This document shows, one piece after another, positions 35,479 to 44,448 of a DNA stretch of 64,000 bases. The notes beneath the pieces were generated by a model, which ran no database searches, was not told the DNA's origin, and saw only the letters and a list, made by a program, of their open reading frames with translations. The stretch spans positions 1 to 64,000 of the forward strand of contig NZ_CP159835.1 in the NCBI RefSeq assembly GCF_047731265.1. The letters are read 5' to 3'. This DNA comes from Patiriisocius sp047731265 (GTDB taxonomy: Bacteria; Bacteroidota; Bacteroidia; Flavobacteriales; Flavobacteriaceae). A program made the position numbers and the translations under genes. The stretch's first letter is position 1. Every line of letters starts with the position of its first letter.

Positions 35479-36768
35479 TTGCAAAATCTTTACCCCATTT
35501 CTCGAGGATATACATTTGTTAGATTCGCATTGTTCACAATCGTTGCGTTGTTAGTGCTATGGCGTCCTGTCCAATTACAACCAGATTCTATAGGATATCT
35601 AGAATCTTGGTTGAACAGACCTCCCGTATATCCCTTATTAATTGCTTTTTTTGAAAGCCTATTTGGTTCATATTATCTTACTGCTTTAAAGGTCTTTCAA
35701 TTAGGACTAGGACTGTTTTCAATTCATTTTTTTACCTCGGAAATACGAAAAATAACTTCTTTAAACCCCCTTTTTTCCTTAGTATTAACGGCAATTTTGT
35801 TGATTCCGTATGTGTATAACCAGCTTGTTGCAAATTATGTTTTAACTGAAGCACTTGCCTATCCGCTATACTTGGTTGTTTCCGTAAAAGCCTTGGTATT
35901 TTTACAACACCGAAATTTTAAACAATTAGGACCTATTTTGGCCTTGATGTTACTGCTCCTATTGGTACGGAAACAATTTCTCTTTGTACTTCCATTTTTG
36001 ATCTTGATCTTACTTTGGACCGGATATCAAACCAAAAAATTTAGAAAAAGTGCTATCGGAATTATCGCTGTACTCGCAGTTCCTTTTCTCGCGACTCAAA
36101 TAGACTGCACCTATCACAAAATTGTTCACGGTCACTACGTTGCAACACCTTGGAATGGGATTCATTTATTGGCACCTGCCATGTATGTAGCCGATGCCGA
36201 GGATGTACGTTTATATGACGATGAAGTTGAAAAGCAGTTCTTTTTAGATATGTATGCTAGTATTGAAAAAAAAGAAGTAACCAGTAGTTCACAACCAGCA
36301 TATTTTAAAGACCGAGGCATTGAACATTACTTAAACAGCTTTCCTGCTATTGCCAATGCAACACTCTATAAAGAAGGTATTGTTCGTTTTGAAAACAAAT
36401 TGCCTGGCAACGAAGCTTTAATCGAATTAAACAAAGTTACTACCGCTATGGCTCCTGCTTTAATTATGGATAATTTTAAAAAGTGGATCACAGTGTATAT
36501 TAAAAATATGATGCACGGTTTTGGTAGTGCCAAGCACTTTTTATTTTATGCTCTGCTTGCCTGCATAGGCTTCTATTTTTTTAAGAAGAAAGATGTAGTT
36601 TTTAATACAATGCTACTTTTCTCTCTTTTTTTAATAAGCAATGTTGCCATCATTGCGACAGGAATGCACGCATTAAAACGCTTTACATTTTATAATGATT
36701 GGGTGCTTTTCCTTTTGTTTTTCTTATTAATCCAACGTTATTTTACACAGGTCAAGAAGGTAGGATAA
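35479..36768 (+). CDS. Polytopic membrane protein of the polysaccharide region
   Basis: A 429-residue protein with about 8-10 hydrophobic segments and a loop with QPDSIGYLESWLNRPPVYPLL (about 34-54). This resembles the first loop of membrane glycosyltransferases (GT39/GT-C fold), with an acidic DS pair, but no family is assured. The frame has no ATG near the family-like N-terminus. The TTG at 35479 follows a good promoter and is taken as start; a further TTG near 35530 is possible. Followed by a Coa1-like gene 25 bases on. Confidence 0.7.
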   Translation: MQNLYPISRGYTFVRFALFTIVALLVLWRPVQLQPDSIGYLESWLNRPPVYPLLIAFFESLFGSYYLTALKVFQLGLGLFSIHFFTSEIRKITSLNPLFSLVLTAILLIPYVYNQLVANYVLTEALAYPLYLVVSVKALVFLQHRNFKQLGPILALMLLLLLVRKQFLFVLPFLILILLWTGYQTKKFRKSAIGIIAVLAVPFLATQIDCTYHKIVHGHYVATPWNGIHLLAPAMYVADAEDVRLYDDEVEKQFFLDMYASIEKKEVTSSSQPAYFKDRGIEHYLNSFPAIANATLYKEGIVRFENKLPGNEALIELNKVTTAMAPALIMDNFKKWITVYIKNMMHGFGSAKHFLFYALLACIGFYFFKKKDVVFNTMLLFSLFLISNVAIIATGMHALKRFTFYNDWVLFLLFFLLIQRYFTQVKKVG

Positions 36769-36793
36769 AAAGTTATATTGAAGATTTAAAAAG

Positions 36794-37237
36794 ATGAATA
36801 ACGAACTGGTAACACAGGAACATTGGTGGAAACGAAATTGGAAATGGGCCGTTCCAATAGTAGGAACAATCATGATGGCAATTGTAATTTTCTTCTCTTC
36901 TGGAATGAACTTAATTGTGACTGATCTGGTTCAAGCGTATGCAGACACGAAGCTTTATGAATACGCACTCGAAAAGGCAAAGTCCAACGACAGCGTTATT
37001 GAACTACTCGGAGAGATTGAGGCTATTGAAAATCTTGCGATTTTAGAAGGCGAAGTCCATTATACTAATGAAAACAAAACGGTAAATGCAACAATAGGAT
37101 TAAAAGGAACAAAAGGAAAAGCCAAAATGGATATTACCGCAAACAGAGTCAATGATAAATGGAGCTACAAAAAAATTAATATCCGAATTAAAAATCCACC
37201 TGAAAAGAAACAAACGATTGAACTAATAACAAAATAA
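36794..37237 (+). CDS. Coa1-like cytochrome oxidase assembly family protein
   Basis: A 147-residue protein with a single transmembrane helix (about 18-41) and an extracytoplasmic alpha/beta domain resembling the Coa1 family (cytochrome c oxidase assembly factor 1), including NATIGLKGTKGKAKMDITANR and WSYKKINIRIK. In bacteria the function is untested, and no oxidase genes are nearby. Probably co-transcribed with the preceding gene. Confidence 0.7.
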   Translation: MNNELVTQEHWWKRNWKWAVPIVGTIMMAIVIFFSSGMNLIVTDLVQAYADTKLYEYALEKAKSNDSVIELLGEIEAIENLAILEGEVHYTNENKTVNATIGLKGTKGKAKMDITANRVNDKWSYKKINIRIKNPPEKKQTIELITK

Positions 37238-37241
37238 GGCT

Positions 37242-37275
37242 AAACCACTATGGGCTAAAATAGCATAGGTTTTTT
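37242..37275 (+). terminator. Possible weak terminator
   Basis: CTATG (about 37247-37251) can pair with CATAG (37264-37268) with a bulge beyond; a run of six T follows. Located just after the Coa1-like gene. Confidence 0.35.
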
Positions 37276-37427
37276 ATGAATCAAATTCATTTGAAAACGC
37301 CTCAGTAATGAGTTGGTAATGGCAGTAAAGTTTTGCCTGAAAGTTATAAATTAGCCATCTCAACAATTTTTAGAAGCTAGAGCAAAATGCACTTGCCAAG
37401 GGCGTTCTAATGGGACCAAGTTTAAAA

Positions 37428-38915
37428 CTAATTCTCGATACTCTCAAAAGCTACCCCACCTTTCCCATCAAGACATTGATAGATTCCAGTTTCGACACCT
37501 TCGTTTAAGATGGTGTAGCTACTATCCATTTCTAAATGCTTTAAAAGATTAGTGTCCTCACTAAGATGTGCAAATAAAATCCTGAATAAATTTACGGAAC
37601 TTTTAAAACTATTATCAAATTCTGGGCGATTGTTCTCAGGCCATTTAATGAGTAAATTTGCGCTAAACATTGAATGTAACAAGTCTCGATTTTCTGTTTT
37701 TTTATAGATTTCTTGGGTGTACTCCATTCCAACAAAACCGCCGTGATCTGCCATTATAATAACCAAGGCATTGGGATCATTTACCTCTATGGTTTGTAGT
37801 ATTTGCGTGAGTTTTTCATTGGCAATCATTAATCTGTCAATCCATAATTCTCTTTCGGCCGCTGCTCCTTTTGTAACGTTTGCATTTACTGCAATGTGCG
37901 ATGGCATTAAGAATTCAATAAAGAAAAATTGTGGTTGGTTTTTATTCAGTGTATGATTTTTTAAATCTGAAACGACATCGTTACTGCCTAATAATCCTGT
38001 TCCAATATAAGGGACGTCATCTGCAGTCAAATTGCTTGTGTCAAACCCCAAAGTAGGCTTGTTTACCAGCAAATAGTCATTTTCTACCAATAAGTTTGTT
38101 TGGTAACCATTATTTTTAAAAACGGAAAGTACGGGGTTTTTACCCACAATTTGCTTCCGCATTTTAAAGCCTTCACTAAAATTATCGGAGCCATTATAAT
38201 AATGGTGTTTCATCATAAACGTAGCGCTGTTTGAAGTGAGCGTAGAAGCATAATTACTTCTGAAATTAGGGTAGTGTGTAAATCCCTTTTTACTAACAAA
38301 GTTTTCAAACACCGAGTTTTCAACCTTGTAATACCCTTTTTTCAATTCAGAAAAATTAACGTAGCCGTCGGGTTGGATGAAATAGACATTTGGCCTTTGT
38401 TTGAATTGAGTTTCATCAATACTATCTGGCAGTTGTGTCCAACTAGCATCGTAGGAAACTAGTTCGTACAATTTTGGAATTAAAGTTAGAAATGCCATCG
38501 CTGCTAATAAAAACTGGAGGACTATAATTTTCTTTAGATGTGTGTTTAGGAAATAGGCTACGACTACAGAAATCACAAAAACCCCTGCAATCATTTTCCT
38601 TTGAATCCCTGCATACAGGGATATTTTTAATAGAAATAGAAATAAGAAGATGTTTAAAAAAGGAAGGACATACTTGTGCCATTTCGCAAAGCGAGCCTTG
38701 ACGAGGGTATTTGAAATCCAAAAGACAACCGCTGGAAGTACTATAAAAAAAAGCAAAAAATAACCTAGGTGTCCCCAAGTATTTACCAATGGAAAATTAT
38801 TCGAAAAATAAAAAAGTACTGGATATAACCCTGCAGCCACCGCCGCTAAAATAGGAGACACCAACGACACTACAGAAGAATTATTAGCCACTGACCCCTT
38901 TTTTTTAGCAGCCAT
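37428..38915 (-). CDS. Membrane-bound sulfatase-fold (alkaline phosphatase superfamily) hydrolase/transferase
   Basis: A 495-residue protein with about five N-terminal transmembrane helices (about 15-160) and a periplasmic sulfatase-type domain: VYFIQPDGYVNFSE (metal Asp), nucleophile region YASTLTSNSATFM and the metal-binding ALVIIMADHGGFVGMEY (about 384-400). The layout is that of phosphoethanolamine or phosphoglycerol transferases. The true substrate could be a polysaccharide or lipid group. Two bases separate it from the upstream methyltransferase gene. Confidence 0.82.
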   Translation of the reverse strand: MAAKKKGSVANNSSVVSLVSPILAAVAAGLYPVLFYFSNNFPLVNTWGHLGYFLLFFIVLPAVVFWISNTLVKARFAKWHKYVLPFLNIFLFLFLLKISLYAGIQRKMIAGVFVISVVVAYFLNTHLKKIIVLQFLLAAMAFLTLIPKLYELVSYDASWTQLPDSIDETQFKQRPNVYFIQPDGYVNFSELKKGYYKVENSVFENFVSKKGFTHYPNFRSNYASTLTSNSATFMMKHHYYNGSDNFSEGFKMRKQIVGKNPVLSVFKNNGYQTNLLVENDYLLVNKPTLGFDTSNLTADDVPYIGTGLLGSNDVVSDLKNHTLNKNQPQFFFIEFLMPSHIAVNANVTKGAAAERELWIDRLMIANEKLTQILQTIEVNDPNALVIIMADHGGFVGMEYTQEIYKKTENRDLLHSMFSANLLIKWPENNRPEFDNSFKSSVNLFRILFAHLSEDTNLLKHLEMDSSYTILNEGVETGIYQCLDGKGGVAFESIEN

Positions 38916-38917
38916 AC

Positions 38918-40306
38918 TTATCGCCTCTTAAAAAGATACAATACCCGTTTTGTTCCCGCTACTTGCTCTTTCTTTTCAAGTGAAAAATAAGTTTTATATG
39001 CGGTTTCGAAATCAGCCAGATTGTAAAAATCAAAATGATTGATAAACTCTCGTTTGCGCACTAGTAAAGATTCCACCCATGTGTCTTCGCGCATTGGGAA
39101 TTCGATGATTAAATTTTCACTAAACGAGGCGAAAAATGAAGCCGATTTATCAAAAGGCACATTTCCGCTTAAAGTAATATGGTGTATTAATGCCAATGCC
39201 ATGGTAACATCTGGCGCGTAGATTTTTAAACGTTCAATAAGCGATTCGCGCTCGGTATTATTAAAACCAATCCCAGGGGCTGGTTGCAATACATCACACA
39301 CAAAAGGGAGCATGTTTGTTTCTTTATTATCAAAGACTTGCTGGTAATTTTGAGCGACTGCGTTGCTATCAATATCAGTTACAATAACATCGGGCACCTC
39401 TTTTAACACGGTGCGTGCAAAGGTACCGTCATTTCCTCCTACATCAATTAATTTTTGAGGGTTTATGACTTTAACCCAAGTAGCAATTAGTTCCTTCTTT
39501 GCATTAAATGCGTCATCGTTATAATTTGTTTTTGTGTAATAATTTCCCCATTCTGAGGCTTCCTTTAGCTTCAGGTTTTTGATGTAGTCGTATAAATTAT
39601 CGAGGATATTATTTTGCTGTTTTAGACTCAGCTTTGTAATTTTTGTTTCGGCCTTATAATCTTCGCTGTGCTTACTTTCCATTTTTGCAGCGAGATGGAT
39701 GTTGGTGTATAAGGTCGAACTCAATTTGGTTTTTGCAGGAAGCAGCGATGCAATGAGTTTAACTGGAATCCCATCGATGTGTGTTTGCATCATTTTTAAA
39801 ATCTCCGTGCCGTGATAGCTCGCCAATACTAGCGGTCCAAAAAAATGGGTGATAAATTGTTTATAGGCTCTCCAAGGTGTATTTTCTTCGTAAAAATCAA
39901 AAGAAAGGGTGTCTATAAAAATAGGTTTCCCTTTGTGAAAAGTAACATTATAAGCCGAAGCATCTTTGAGTATAAACCCTTTAGACAGCGCGTATTTCTG
40001 TATTTTTAAAGTGAGTAAGGCCGCATGTTTGTATTGATCAAAACTCCATTCAAACGGGTTTGTAATAAATGGAATAGGCTCTGGGGTAATGACAATTTGA
40101 TCCTTTCCTACCGAAGTCTCCGTATGTGCAATAAGCAATTTGTTTTTGATTAAACTTTCAAAAACACCTTTGTCTTTAAGCGCGTTGTACTGTTTAAAAT
40201 AGATAGGAAGTATGGAACGCCGTAAGGTTTCGCCATCATTAAATATAAATCCCGAGGGATCTCGAAAAGAGGCTTGGTGGCGTTGCTCGTTATTTGGTAT
40301 CGTCAT
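38918..40306 (-). CDS. Class I SAM-dependent methyltransferase with N-terminal extension
   Basis: A 462-residue protein. The N-terminal half (1-230) has RDPSGFIFNDGETLRRSILP and DASAYNVTFHKGKPIFIDTLSF, reminiscent of kinase-like nucleotide-binding folds. The C-terminal half is a methyltransferase with LIDVGGNDGTFARTVL (motif I) and VTDIDSNAV. The start at 40306 gives MTIPNNEQRH; an upstream ATG at 40327 is also possible. It overlaps the small membrane protein gene upstream and is 2 bases from the sulfatase-fold gene downstream. Substrate unknown. Confidence 0.82.
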   Translation of the reverse strand: MTIPNNEQRHQASFRDPSGFIFNDGETLRRSILPIYFKQYNALKDKGVFESLIKNKLLIAHTETSVGKDQIVITPEPIPFITNPFEWSFDQYKHAALLTLKIQKYALSKGFILKDASAYNVTFHKGKPIFIDTLSFDFYEENTPWRAYKQFITHFFGPLVLASYHGTEILKMMQTHIDGIPVKLIASLLPAKTKLSSTLYTNIHLAAKMESKHSEDYKAETKITKLSLKQQNNILDNLYDYIKNLKLKEASEWGNYYTKTNYNDDAFNAKKELIATWVKVINPQKLIDVGGNDGTFARTVLKEVPDVIVTDIDSNAVAQNYQQVFDNKETNMLPFVCDVLQPAPGIGFNNTERESLIERLKIYAPDVTMALALIHHITLSGNVPFDKSASFFASFSENLIIEFPMREDTWVESLLVRKREFINHFDFYNLADFETAYKTYFSLEKKEQVAGTKRVLYLFKRR

Positions 40307-40490
40307 TATGCTCTTCGGTTTCATCAATATCGATAGAATCGTACGGATCTTCTTCGTCTTTATTTAAGCCAAATAGTGCTTTAATTTTGTACATAACACC
40401 TTTAGAAAAAAGCAATATACCTGCGGCTGCGGCTGCTATTGCCTGTACAATCATCATTCCTGTGCCGGCATCAAAATATAGAAAAATCAT
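40290..40490 (-). CDS. Small membrane protein (66 residues)
   Basis: A 66-residue protein with one Gly/Ala-rich transmembrane helix (about 8-32, MMIVQAIAAAAAGILLFSKG) and a highly acidic tail (DEEDPYDSIDIDETEEHNDD). Its 3' end overlaps the methyltransferase start by 17 bases, so it is translationally coupled to it. I recall similarly placed small proteins in other Flavobacteriaceae, which supports it being real. Function unknown; the position suggests an anchor or partner for the two enzymes. Confidence 0.7.
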   Translation of the reverse strand: MIFLYFDAGTGMMIVQAIAAAAAGILLFSKGVMYKIKALFGLNKDEEDPYDSIDIDETEEHNDDTK

Positions 40491-40688
40491 AGTTTTAAAT
40501 CTTCCACAAATAAACGAAAAATACGGGTTTTTATTTCGGTATGGAGAAGGTTTCTTTTTTAGAGGGTTTTGAAGGAACTAAACTTTGGGATTAAGTGATT
40601 GGCTTTTTTGTGGACAACGACGACAATAAACTGACGATATCAAGACTCTGTTGCGGTATATCGACGACAAATTGTATCATATAATAGG

Positions 40689-41003
40689 ATGGCAATAATT
40701 AAAAACCAGATTCGAAACACGAAAAATATACTTCTTATAATCATAATTTTACTCTCTATTGCTTCGTATACAAATGAAAAAAGAATGGTTGAAAAAATTG
40801 AATTCAATAACGAGTATAAATTTAGTTCTGAGATCGAGTGTAAAGTTAAAACAGATACTATTGCTTGGAAACATCAAATTTCTGCTGCCGATTATGCTAC
40901 CAAGGGAGATTATAGAAATGCTTTAAAATCTTTGCAATCTGCGTGGGTGAAAATTTACTTTTTCTCATACTGGTTAAAATTAAGATTAATATTCTACTTT
41001 TAA
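40689..41003 (+). CDS. Short ORF, probably an N-terminal remnant
   Basis: A 104-codon frame with an N-terminal hydrophobic helix (about 12-25) and then AADYATKGDYRNALKSLQSAW, a TPR-like helix pair. After the last TPR residues the sequence turns into low-quality hydrophobic text. The +1 frame stays open for 44 codons beyond, to about 41088 (NSSVLGEAYINRNVEKAGLT). This suggests a frameshift in a longer gene. The family is not recognised. Confidence 0.4.
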   Translation: MAIIKNQIRNTKNILLIIIILLSIASYTNEKRMVEKIEFNNEYKFSSEIECKVKTDTIAWKHQISAADYATKGDYRNALKSLQSAWVKIYFFSYWLKLRLIFYF

Positions 41004-41130
41004 ACAGTTCGGTTTTAGGGGAAGCTTACATAAATAGGAATGTGGAAAAGGCTGGACTGACATCACTGTGTTTCATCTAAACACAGAATATATTAATAAT
41101 AGACCTAAACAGCTATTTGAGAACGTAAAT

Positions 41131-41170
41131 AAAAAAACCTCCAAAAAGAATTCTCTAATTGGAGGTTTTA
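41131..41170 (-). terminator. Intrinsic terminator of typA
   Basis: AAAACCTCCAA (41134-41144) and TTGGAGGTTTT (41159-41169) form an 11-base perfect stem. On the minus strand it is followed by a T run. It lies 22 bases past the typA stop. Confidence 0.8.
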
Positions 41171-41191
41171 AAAATCTATATAAATGTACGC

Positions 41192-42985
41192 TTACATTTT
41201 ATTACGCTTTCTATCTACTTCTTTAAGATGAACTTTACGTATTCTTAAAAAGTTAGGAGTTACCTCAACATATTCATCTTTTTGAATATATTCTAGCGCT
41301 TCTTCTAATGAAAATTTAATAGCAGGAACAATCTTTGCTTTGTCATCTGCACCACTAGAACGTACGTTACTCATCTTCTTTGTTTTGGTAATATTCACCG
41401 CCATATCATCTTGACGTGTGTTTTCTCCAATAACCTGTCCTCCATAAATATCCTCACCCGGTTCTACGAAGAAACGTCCACGATCTTGTAACTTATCAAT
41501 AGAATAAGGAATTGCATTCCCGTTTTCCATAGAGACTAAAGATCCGTTTTGACGTTCTGGAATTCCTCCTTTTAAGGGCTGGTATTCTAGAAAACGGTGT
41601 GTCATAATTGCTTCACCCGCAGTTGCTGTTAACAATTGGTTACGCAAACCAATGATTCCACGAGATGGGATTAAAAATTCACAAATCATTCTTTCTCCTT
41701 TAGCTTCCATAGAAACCATTTCTCCTTTTCGAATGGTTACCATATTCACGGCAGTACCACTTACGGTTTCTGGTAAATCAATGGTTAATGCCTCTATTGG
41801 CTCACATTTTTTACCATCAATTTCCTTGATAATTACTTGTGGTTGCCCAATTTGTAATTCATATCCTTCACGACGCATGGTTTCAATCAATACGGAAAGG
41901 TGTAATACACCACGACCAAAGACTAAAAACTTATCTGCACTACCCGTTGGTTCCATACGGAGCGCTAAATTCTTTTCTAATTCTTTTTCAAGTCTTTCTC
42001 TGATATGTCTTGAGGTTACAAATTTTCCGTCTTTTCCGAAGAAAGGTGAATCGTTAATGGTAAACAACATACTCATCGTAGGCTCATCGATTGCAATTGT
42101 TTTCATTCCTTCTGGATTTTCAAGATCAGCAACAGTATCACCAATTTCAAAACCTTCTAAACCAACAAGTGCACAAATATCTCCAGCTTGTACTTCGTCT
42201 ACTTTTTTGCGACCTAGACCTTCAAACGTATGTAATTCTTTAATTTTTGTTTTCTGTATACTACCATCTCTTTTTACTAAAGCCACTTGCATTCCCGCTT
42301 TTAAAACACCTCTCTGTAAACGACCAATAGCAATACGGCCTGTGAATGAAGAAAAATCTAAAGATGTAATCAACATTTGTAGGCTTCCATCTTTAACTTC
42401 AAAAGAAGGTACGTGCTCTAATACCATATCCAATAATGGCTCAATGTTTTTAGTTTCATCTTTCCAATCGTCACTCATCCAGTTATTCTTAGCTGAACCG
42501 TATACGGTAGGAAAATCTAATTGCCATTCTTCTGCACCCAATTCAAACATCAAGTCAAATACTTTCTCGTGTACTTCTTCTGGCGTACAGTTTTCTTTGT
42601 CTACTTTATTAATTACCACGCAAGGCTTTAAACCAAGGTCTAATGCTTTTTGCAATACAAAACGTGTTTGTGGCATAGGTCCTTCAAAGGCATCTACTAA
42701 CAAACACACACCATCTGCCATATTTAATACACGCTCTACTTCACCACCAAAATCGGCGTGACCAGGGGTGTCAATAATATTAATCTTCGTGTCTTTGTAT
42801 ACTACAGAAACGTTTTTAGAGGTAATGGTGATACCACGTTCACGCTCTAAATCGTTATTATCTAGAATAAGATCTCCTGTATTTTCATTTTCACGAAAAA
42901 GGCTACAGTGATGCATAATTTTATCTACCAAGGTTGTTTTACCGTGATCAACGTGTGCAATAATTGCAATATTTTTAATTTTCAT
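41192..42985 (-). CDS. typA: Ribosome-associated GTPase TypA/BipA
   Basis: A 597-residue translational GTPase with N-terminal G domain: AHVDHGKTTLVDKIM (G1), RERGITITSKN (G2), DTPGHADFGGEV (G3) and NKVDKENC (G4). EF-G-like domains and the C-terminal domain specific to TypA follow (RFLEYQPLKGGIPERQNGSLVS). It binds ribosomes and aids assembly and stress adaptation. Full length; has its own promoter and terminator. Confidence 0.96.
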   Translation of the reverse strand: MKIKNIAIIAHVDHGKTTLVDKIMHHCSLFRENENTGDLILDNNDLERERGITITSKNVSVVYKDTKINIIDTPGHADFGGEVERVLNMADGVCLLVDAFEGPMPQTRFVLQKALDLGLKPCVVINKVDKENCTPEEVHEKVFDLMFELGAEEWQLDFPTVYGSAKNNWMSDDWKDETKNIEPLLDMVLEHVPSFEVKDGSLQMLITSLDFSSFTGRIAIGRLQRGVLKAGMQVALVKRDGSIQKTKIKELHTFEGLGRKKVDEVQAGDICALVGLEGFEIGDTVADLENPEGMKTIAIDEPTMSMLFTINDSPFFGKDGKFVTSRHIRERLEKELEKNLALRMEPTGSADKFLVFGRGVLHLSVLIETMRREGYELQIGQPQVIIKEIDGKKCEPIEALTIDLPETVSGTAVNMVTIRKGEMVSMEAKGERMICEFLIPSRGIIGLRNQLLTATAGEAIMTHRFLEYQPLKGGIPERQNGSLVSMENGNAIPYSIDKLQDRGRFFVEPGEDIYGGQVIGENTRQDDMAVNITKTKKMSNVRSSGADDKAKIVPAIKFSLEEALEYIQKDEYVEVTPNFLRIRKVHLKEVDRKRNKM

Positions 42986-43076
42986 TTTGAATGCCCGTGA
43001 CGACGGGTAACAATTTAATTAACAGTATTTTACCTAGTTTTTGACAAACAAATATTTATTTATCGCTAACAGGGCG

Positions 43077-43106
43077 CAAAGGTACTGTTTATTAATGAAT
43101 TGACAA
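43077..43106 (-). promoter_or_regulatory. Promoter of typA
   Basis: On the minus strand: -33 TTG (43106-43104), 19 bases, -7 TACCTTTG (43084-43077). This is a textbook Bacteroidota promoter, about 92 bases upstream of the typA ATG. Confidence 0.65.
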
Positions 43107-43213
43107 GCTATCTAAAGTAAAGTATTATTGTTGCAATTGCATTAAAAGGCCCATCTTAACAAGTAGATCTGGACGCAATAAAAACTGATACTCGAAGAAC
43201 GTACAAGTTTGAG

Positions 43214-43221
43214 TATCTTTG
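43214..43221 (+). promoter_or_regulatory. -7 box TATCTTTG of kdsA
   Basis: A perfect TAnnTTTG, 22 bases before the kdsA ATG. No clear -33 TTG. Confidence 0.5.
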
Positions 43222-43243
43222 CAAGCGAATTAAATGCCAAACA

Positions 43244-44062
43244 ATGACGCTACAAAACATCCCAAACATAAAACACAGCAACAGCAACAATTTCTTTCTA
43301 TTAGCTGGCCCTTGCGCGATTGAAGGCGAAGAAATGGCCATGCGCATTGCTGAAAAGATTATTACGATTACAGACAAATTAGAGATTCCGTTTATTTTTA
43401 AAGGAAGCTACAAAAAAGCAAACCGAAGTCGTATTGATAGCTTTACAGGTATTGGAGATGAGAAGGCATTAAAAATTCTTCAAAAAGTATCGCAAACCTT
43501 TAAGGTACCTACAGTAACCGATATTCACGAAGCAAGTGAAGCAGCCATCGCTGCGCAATATGTAGAAGTCTTACAAATTCCAGCATTCTTAGTGCGTCAA
43601 ACAGATCTTGTGGTTGCTGCAGCAAAAACAGGAAAGGTAGTTAATCTTAAAAAGGGACAATTTATGAGTCCTGAAGCTATGCAACACGCTGTGCAAAAAG
43701 TAAAAGATAGTGGGAGCGATAAAGCCTGGATTACAGATCGAGGCACCATGTTTGGCTACCAAGATATGATTGTCGATTTCCGTGGAATTCCAACGATGAA
43801 ACAATATGCACCCGTTGTTTTAGATGTTACCCACAGTTTACAACAACCCAATCAAAGTGCTGGGGTTACTGGGGGCAGACCAGAAATGATTAGTACCATC
43901 GCACGCGCAGGAATTGCAGCAGGCGCAGACGGTCTTTTTATTGAAACTCATTTTGACACAGCGAATGCAAAAAGTGATGGCGCCAACATGCTAGACCTAA
44001 CAAAACTTGAAAAATTATTGACAGACTTAGTTGCAATTAGAAAAGCGGTTAACTCTTTGTAA
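43244..44062 (+). CDS. kdsA: KDO-8-phosphate synthase
   Basis: A 272-residue 3-deoxy-D-manno-octulosonate-8-phosphate synthase, joining arabinose-5-phosphate and PEP in LPS inner-core synthesis. The family motifs LLAGPCAIEGE (about 18-28), FKGSYKKANRS, IPAFLVRQTDL, NLKKGQFMSPEAM and FIETHFDTANAKSDG are present. Standard length. It is divergent from typA and has its own -7 box. Confidence 0.95.
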   Translation: MTLQNIPNIKHSNSNNFFLLAGPCAIEGEEMAMRIAEKIITITDKLEIPFIFKGSYKKANRSRIDSFTGIGDEKALKILQKVSQTFKVPTVTDIHEASEAAIAAQYVEVLQIPAFLVRQTDLVVAAAKTGKVVNLKKGQFMSPEAMQHAVQKVKDSGSDKAWITDRGTMFGYQDMIVDFRGIPTMKQYAPVVLDVTHSLQQPNQSAGVTGGRPEMISTIARAGIAAGADGLFIETHFDTANAKSDGANMLDLTKLEKLLTDLVAIRKAVNSL

Positions 44063-44396
44063 AATTATGGAGTCGCTAGTTTGAAGCCTGAAGTTAAAAA
44101 ATAGCAATCGACAATCTCCAATCTGTACGGTCACCAAAAAGACGCAAAAGGCACAGAGTATTTTTGGAATTCATAATTTAAAATTTTGTGACTTTTCTCT
44201 ATACTGTAGAATCGCTCTCTTTAGTGAATTATACTTCTTCGAGACATTCATCTAATATCGTATCATCTATATTTTCGGGTTTGTAATAACGCAATGATCT
44301 TATAAGTTTTCGCTTTTAAGTAGGCAAATATTAAGGAAACTACATAATTATTACTCCAATAATATCTTGTTATAGCACTATAATAGAATCATACAG
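44063..44396. other. 334-base intergenic region with a degenerate repeat
   Basis: No gene seen. At 44130-44160 is GTCACCAAAAAGACGCAAAAGG followed by CACAGAGTA, which resembles the ACCACAAAGACGCAAAGGCACAAAGAG-type dispersed intergenic repeat of Bacteroidota. The 44080-44115 stretch is also repeat-like (GAAGCCTGAAGTT, CAATCTCCAATCT). Confidence 0.35.
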
Positions 44397-44440
44397 AAAA
44401 AAAATGCTCAATTACCCCTAGTACTTGAGTATTTTTTTTT
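44397..44440. terminator. Bidirectional terminator between kdsA and the HYR gene
   Basis: AAAAAAAATGCTCAA (44397-44411) pairs with TTGAGTATTTTTTTT (44425-44439) with one G-T pair. A and T runs at the two sides allow function in both directions between convergent genes. Confidence 0.75.
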
Positions 44441-44448
44441 CATTTCTA

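Noticed and set aside
41066..41086. CTGTGTTT-CATCT-AAACACAG hairpin
   Set aside because: A perfect 8-base stem, but no T run and no clear gene to end; left unassigned.
41652..42761. 369-codon frame antisense to typA
   Set aside because: It lies wholly inside the well-supported typA gene, and its Ser/Pro/Thr-rich translation is typical of an antisense shadow.
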